Below are positions 61,028 through 64,000 of a stretch of 64,000 nt of DNA, piece by piece (within the stretch, counting starts at the first letter, position 1; each line of letters opens with the position of its first letter). The notes under the pieces were generated by a model that did no database searches, had not been told where the DNA came from, and saw nothing but the letters and a program-made list of their open reading frames with translations. The translations under genes and the position numbers were made by a program. The DNA is from Marilutibacter chinensis (lineage in GTDB: Bacteria; Pseudomonadota; Gammaproteobacteria; Xanthomonadales; Xanthomonadaceae): positions 248,001-312,000 of the forward strand of contig NZ_JAKJPO010000001.1 in NCBI RefSeq assembly GCF_021725675.1. Direction: 5' to 3'.

Positions 61028-63474
61028 GGCGAAATCTCCTGGGGTTGGGGAGCGAGGAAGGACGCGGCGGATGGCGCGGCCGGCAGCAGGTCGGCCGCCC
61101 AATCGAGGCCGCGATGACGCAGCCAGGCGCCGGTAAAACCCGGCGCTCCGGCGTCGCGCAGCACGCCGTCGATGGCGCGCTGGTCTTGGGGCGTCGAGGC
61201 ACCCGCGAACGCGAGCGCGACCGGCCCCAGGTCGAGCTCGAACAGGCGATTGCCTGCGCGGGATTGGTAGTAGTAGTCGCGCTTGGGCTGCGCGGTGGCG
61301 ACGATCTCGATTTGCCGGCTGTTGAGGCCGAAGCCTTCGTAGATCGTGCGAATCTGCGGCTCGGTGGCCTGCGGGTTCGGCAAGAAGATGCGGCTGGCGC
61401 AGCTCTCGATGATCGCGGGCGCGATGCTGGAATCCTTGATGTCCGCCAGCGACTGCGTGGCGAAGATGACGCTGACGTTCTTCTTGCGTAGCGTCTTGAG
61501 CCACTGGCGGATGCGCGCAGCGAACACCGGGTCGTCGAGGAACAGCCAGGATTCGTCGAGAATCAGCAGCGTCGGCGCGCCGTCGAAACGCTCTTCGAAG
61601 CGCGCGAACAGGTAGCCCAGCACGGCCAGCACCGCGGCCTTGCTGTGCATCAGCTCCTCCATCTCGAAGCACTGCACGTCGGCGCCGCCAAGGCGGTCGT
61701 GATCGGCGTCGAGCAGCTTGCCGTGAGCACCGCCGAGCACATAAGGCGCGAGCGCCTGCCGCAGCGTGTTCGATTGCAGCAGTACCGACAGGCCCGTGAG
61801 CGTGCGCTGTTCGACCGGCGCGCCGGCCAGACTGCCGAGTGCCGACCAGATGGCCGCCTTCTCGTCGGGGCCGACAGCGACGCCTTCGTGCGTCAGGCGG
61901 CCTTCGACCCATTCGGCCGCCCAGGTGCGGTAGCCCTCCTGGTCGATGCGCGCGAGCGGCTGGAACGCGATCGCGCCATCGGCGCCAAGGTCGTAATACT
62001 CGCCGCCCAGGCCCAGCGCCGTCGCCCGCATGGAGCGGCCCATGTCGAAGGCGAAGATGCGCGAGCCGGGATAGCGACGGAACTGCATCGCCAGCGTGGC
62101 GAGCAGAACGGACTTGCCCATGCCGGTCGGGCCGACAACGAGCGTATGGCCCACGTCGCCGACGTGCGTCACCAGCCGGAATGGCGTCGCGCCTTCGGTG
62201 CGAGTGACGATCAGCGGCGGGCCGTCGAGGTGGTCGTTCTTCTCCGGCCCGGCCCATACCGCCGACACCGGCATCAGGTGCGCCAAGTTGAGCGTCGAGA
62301 CGATGGGCTGGCGCACGTTGGCGTAGGCGTTGCCCGGCACCGACGACAGCCATGCCTCCACGGAGTTGAGGGTTTCGGGGATGGTTACGAAACCCCGGCC
62401 CTGAATCGCGCGTTCCACCCTGCGCAGCTTCTCGTCGGCCACGTCGGCGTCGGCATCGAGCACCGTCACGGTCGCGGTGACGTAGCCGAAGGCCACTTGG
62501 TCGCTGCCCAGCTCCTGCAGGGCGGCGTCCGCATCGGCGGCCTTGTTGCTGGCGTCGGTATCGACCAGCGGGCTTTCCTGCTGGAAGATCGTCTCGCGCA
62601 GCAGGGCCAGGACGTTCTTGCGCTTGGCGAACCATTGCCGGCGCAGGCGGCCCAGCTCCTTCTCGGCCTCGGCCTTGTCCATGCACAGGAAGCGCGTGCT
62701 CCAGCGATAAGCGAAGCCGAGCCGGTTGAGGTCATCCAGAATCCCCGGCCAAGTCGAGGTCGGGAAGCCGCGTACCGTCACCACGCGCAGGTGCGCATTG
62801 CCCAGCATGGGTGCCAGCCCGCCAATCAGCGGCACGTCGGCCAGCAGCGCGTCGAGGTGGAACGGCACGGCCGGTACGCCGACGCGGTAGTGCCGCGTCG
62901 AGACGGTCGCATGCAGGTAGGTCAGCGTTTCGGCGTCGTCGAGCCAGCCGATTTCCGGCATCACGCCATCGAGCAAGTCGAAGATGCGCCCGGTTTCCGC
63001 GACGAACGCGGTCAGGCGTTCGCGCCAATCCACGCCGGCAGTCGGCGTGTTCTCGTAGAGCAGCTCGGCCGCGCGGGCGCGGGATTCCTCCGGTGGCAGG
63101 TATTGCAGCGTGAGGTGATAGCCGCTCTCGAAGTGGTTGCCCGATTCTTCGAAGGTCGCGCGGCGCTCCTCGTCCACCAGCCAGGACAGCGGTTCGGGGA
63201 AGTCCGAGTGCGGATAGTCCGCCGCCGGGCGGCGCTCGGCCTCGACGAACAGCGCCCAGCCGGCACCGAGCCGGCGCAGCGCATTATTCAAGCGCGCCGT
63301 CGTGGCGATCAACTCGCCTTGCGTCGCGCTGTCCAGGTCGGGACCACGGAACCGCGCCGTGCGCTGGAACGAACCATCCTTGTTGAGCACGACGCCGGGT
63401 GCGACCAGGCCGGCCCACGGCAGCCAGTCGGCGAGCAAGGCCGGGCGCTGGCGGTATTCGGCGAGATTCAGCAT
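61024..63474 (-). CDS. trbE: TrbE (VirB4-like) conjugal transfer ATPase
   Basis: An 816-residue VirB4-family ATPase that powers pilus and DNA transfer at the inner membrane. Walker A: VVGPTGMGKSVLLATL; Walker B: PTLLILDESWLFLDD; further conserved TLRKKNVSVIFATQSLADIK and FARFEERFDGAP. The N-terminal portion (YRQRPALLADWLPWAGLVAP) is family-typical. The length is full. It lies 15 bp after trbD. Confidence 0.95.
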   Translation of the reverse strand: MLNLAEYRQRPALLADWLPWAGLVAPGVVLNKDGSFQRTARFRGPDLDSATQGELIATTARLNNALRRLGAGWALFVEAERRPAADYPHSDFPEPLSWLVDEERRATFEESGNHFESGYHLTLQYLPPEESRARAAELLYENTPTAGVDWRERLTAFVAETGRIFDLLDGVMPEIGWLDDAETLTYLHATVSTRHYRVGVPAVPFHLDALLADVPLIGGLAPMLGNAHLRVVTVRGFPTSTWPGILDDLNRLGFAYRWSTRFLCMDKAEAEKELGRLRRQWFAKRKNVLALLRETIFQQESPLVDTDASNKAADADAALQELGSDQVAFGYVTATVTVLDADADVADEKLRRVERAIQGRGFVTIPETLNSVEAWLSSVPGNAYANVRQPIVSTLNLAHLMPVSAVWAGPEKNDHLDGPPLIVTRTEGATPFRLVTHVGDVGHTLVVGPTGMGKSVLLATLAMQFRRYPGSRIFAFDMGRSMRATALGLGGEYYDLGADGAIAFQPLARIDQEGYRTWAAEWVEGRLTHEGVAVGPDEKAAIWSALGSLAGAPVEQRTLTGLSVLLQSNTLRQALAPYVLGGAHGKLLDADHDRLGGADVQCFEMEELMHSKAAVLAVLGYLFARFEERFDGAPTLLILDESWLFLDDPVFAARIRQWLKTLRKKNVSVIFATQSLADIKDSSIAPAIIESCASRIFLPNPQATEPQIRTIYEGFGLNSRQIEIVATAQPKRDYYYQSRAGNRLFELDLGPVALAFAGASTPQDQRAIDGVLRDAGAPGFTGAWLRHRGLDWAADLLPAAPSAASFLAPQPQEISP

Positions 63475-63489
63475 CGCAGCAATCTCCCG

Positions 63490-63759
63490 TCACACGTCCA
63501 GCAGCGGCTTGTGCTTGATGTGCCGGGCGAACACGGGCATGAACTGCGTATCGACGCGCGCACCCCATACCGCCAGCGAATGGCCGACGATCCAGAGCAC
63601 GACGCCGGGAATCCAGAGTTGCAGGCCCAAGCCCACGGCGGCGGCCAGCGTGCCGTTGGCGATCGCCACGGTGCGCGGCGCGCCGCCCAGCAGGATCGGC
63701 TCGGTCAGCGAGCGATGCAGCGGCACCTCGAAGCCTGGCAGGTCGGTGGCCGTGCTCAT
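63490..63759 (-). CDS. trbD: TrbD (VirB3-like) conjugal transfer protein
   Basis: An 89-residue inner-membrane protein: LPGFEVPLHRSLTEPILLGG, then a two-pass hydrophobic core (TVAIANGTLAAAVGLGLQLW, IPGVVLWIVGHSLAVW) and a C-terminal FMPVFARHIKHKPLLDV. This is the TrbD/VirB3 signature. Start overlaps the trbC stop by 4 bp. Confidence 0.93.
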   Translation of the reverse strand: MSTATDLPGFEVPLHRSLTEPILLGGAPRTVAIANGTLAAAVGLGLQLWIPGVVLWIVGHSLAVWGARVDTQFMPVFARHIKHKPLLDV

Positions 63760-64000
63760 ACGACGGCCCCGCCGGAGAAGCTGAAGAACGACAGGAAGAA
63801 CGAGGACGCCGCGAAGGCGATGCTCAACCCGAACACGATCTGGATCAGCTTGCGGAAGCCGCCCGACGTGTCGCCGAAGGCCAGCGCGAGGCCGGTAGCG
63901 ATGATGATGATAACGGCGACGATGCGCGCGACCGGCCCCTGGATGGATTCGAGAATGGACTGCAGCGGGCCTTCCCAAGGCATCGAGGAGCCGGCGGCCT
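63756..64000 (-). CDS. trbC: TrbC (VirB2-like) pilin, 5' cut by window edge
   Basis: The mature pilin is visible: GSSMPWEGPLQSILESIQGP, then helix one (VARIVAVIIIIATGLALAFG), a GDTSGGFRK turn and helix two (LIQIVFGLSIAFAASSFFLS). The ATG at 63983 is internal: residues AGSS precede it in frame, as in related TrbC just after signal-peptide cleavage, so the signal peptide and start lie beyond the edge. Pilin is the main subunit of the conjugative pilus. Confidence 0.9.
   Translation of the reverse strand, partial: AAGSSMPWEGPLQSILESIQGPVARIVAVIIIIATGLALAFGDTSGGFRKLIQIVFGLSIAFAASSFFLSFFSFSGGAVV

Overview
The window is GC-rich bacterial chromosome, most likely from the Xanthomonadaceae/Lysobacteraceae (Lysobacter, Luteimonas, Pseudoxanthomonas type). 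The evidence is indirect: a Xanthomonas-style copLAB copper operon, a xyloglucan-type glycosidase cluster, a perfect CRP/Clp operator, a dif-integrated filamentous prophage, and a Tn4371-like trb module. The species cannot be named from the sequence alone.

Layout. (1) 1-17313: nine co-directional secreted or lipoprotein carbohydrate enzymes: GH31 with PA14 (cut by the window edge), GH97, GH43, a CE1-like esterase, GH9, GH27, GH2, GH51 and a CE20/SASA-type acetylesterase. The set fits stepwise dismantling of a branched, acetylated hemicellulose, probably xyloglucan. (2) 17314-19598: a lower-GC accessory patch with a candidate structured RNA, an unrecognised 202-residue protein, a small XRE regulator with an overlapping micro-ORF, and a palindromic Clp/CRP site. 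(3) 19599-29258: one 3219-residue repeat-rich autotransporter whose beta-barrel is followed by an unusual FimV/LysM-like tail. (4) 29416-35798: a complete filamentous (inovirus) prophage between two dif-like sites. The right one is an intact 28-bp dif, so the chromosome terminus is probably here. The repressor reads through attL, so integration replaces its C-terminal tail.

(5) 35821-44611: a DUF4124 gene, then a copper-resistance island on the minus strand: a CueR-like regulator with a Cu-ATPase, and copL-copA-copB-cytochrome c-SnoaL-DUF411. (6) 44871-55152: ordinary core genes: tRNA-Ala and tRNA-Glu, DUF1249, ppsR divergent from ppsA, mscS, orn, DUF2721, lpxR-like, tadA and an alpha/beta hydrolase. 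(7) 55179-64000: one end of an integrative conjugative element, starting at a 12-bp sequence identical to a typical guaA 3' end and carrying DUF2274-trbI-G-F-L-K-J-E-D-C. The last gene is cut by the window edge.

Accessory functions cluster around dif and the ICE boundary. The core genes between them look conventional. No transposase, integrase, CRISPR array or rRNA was seen.
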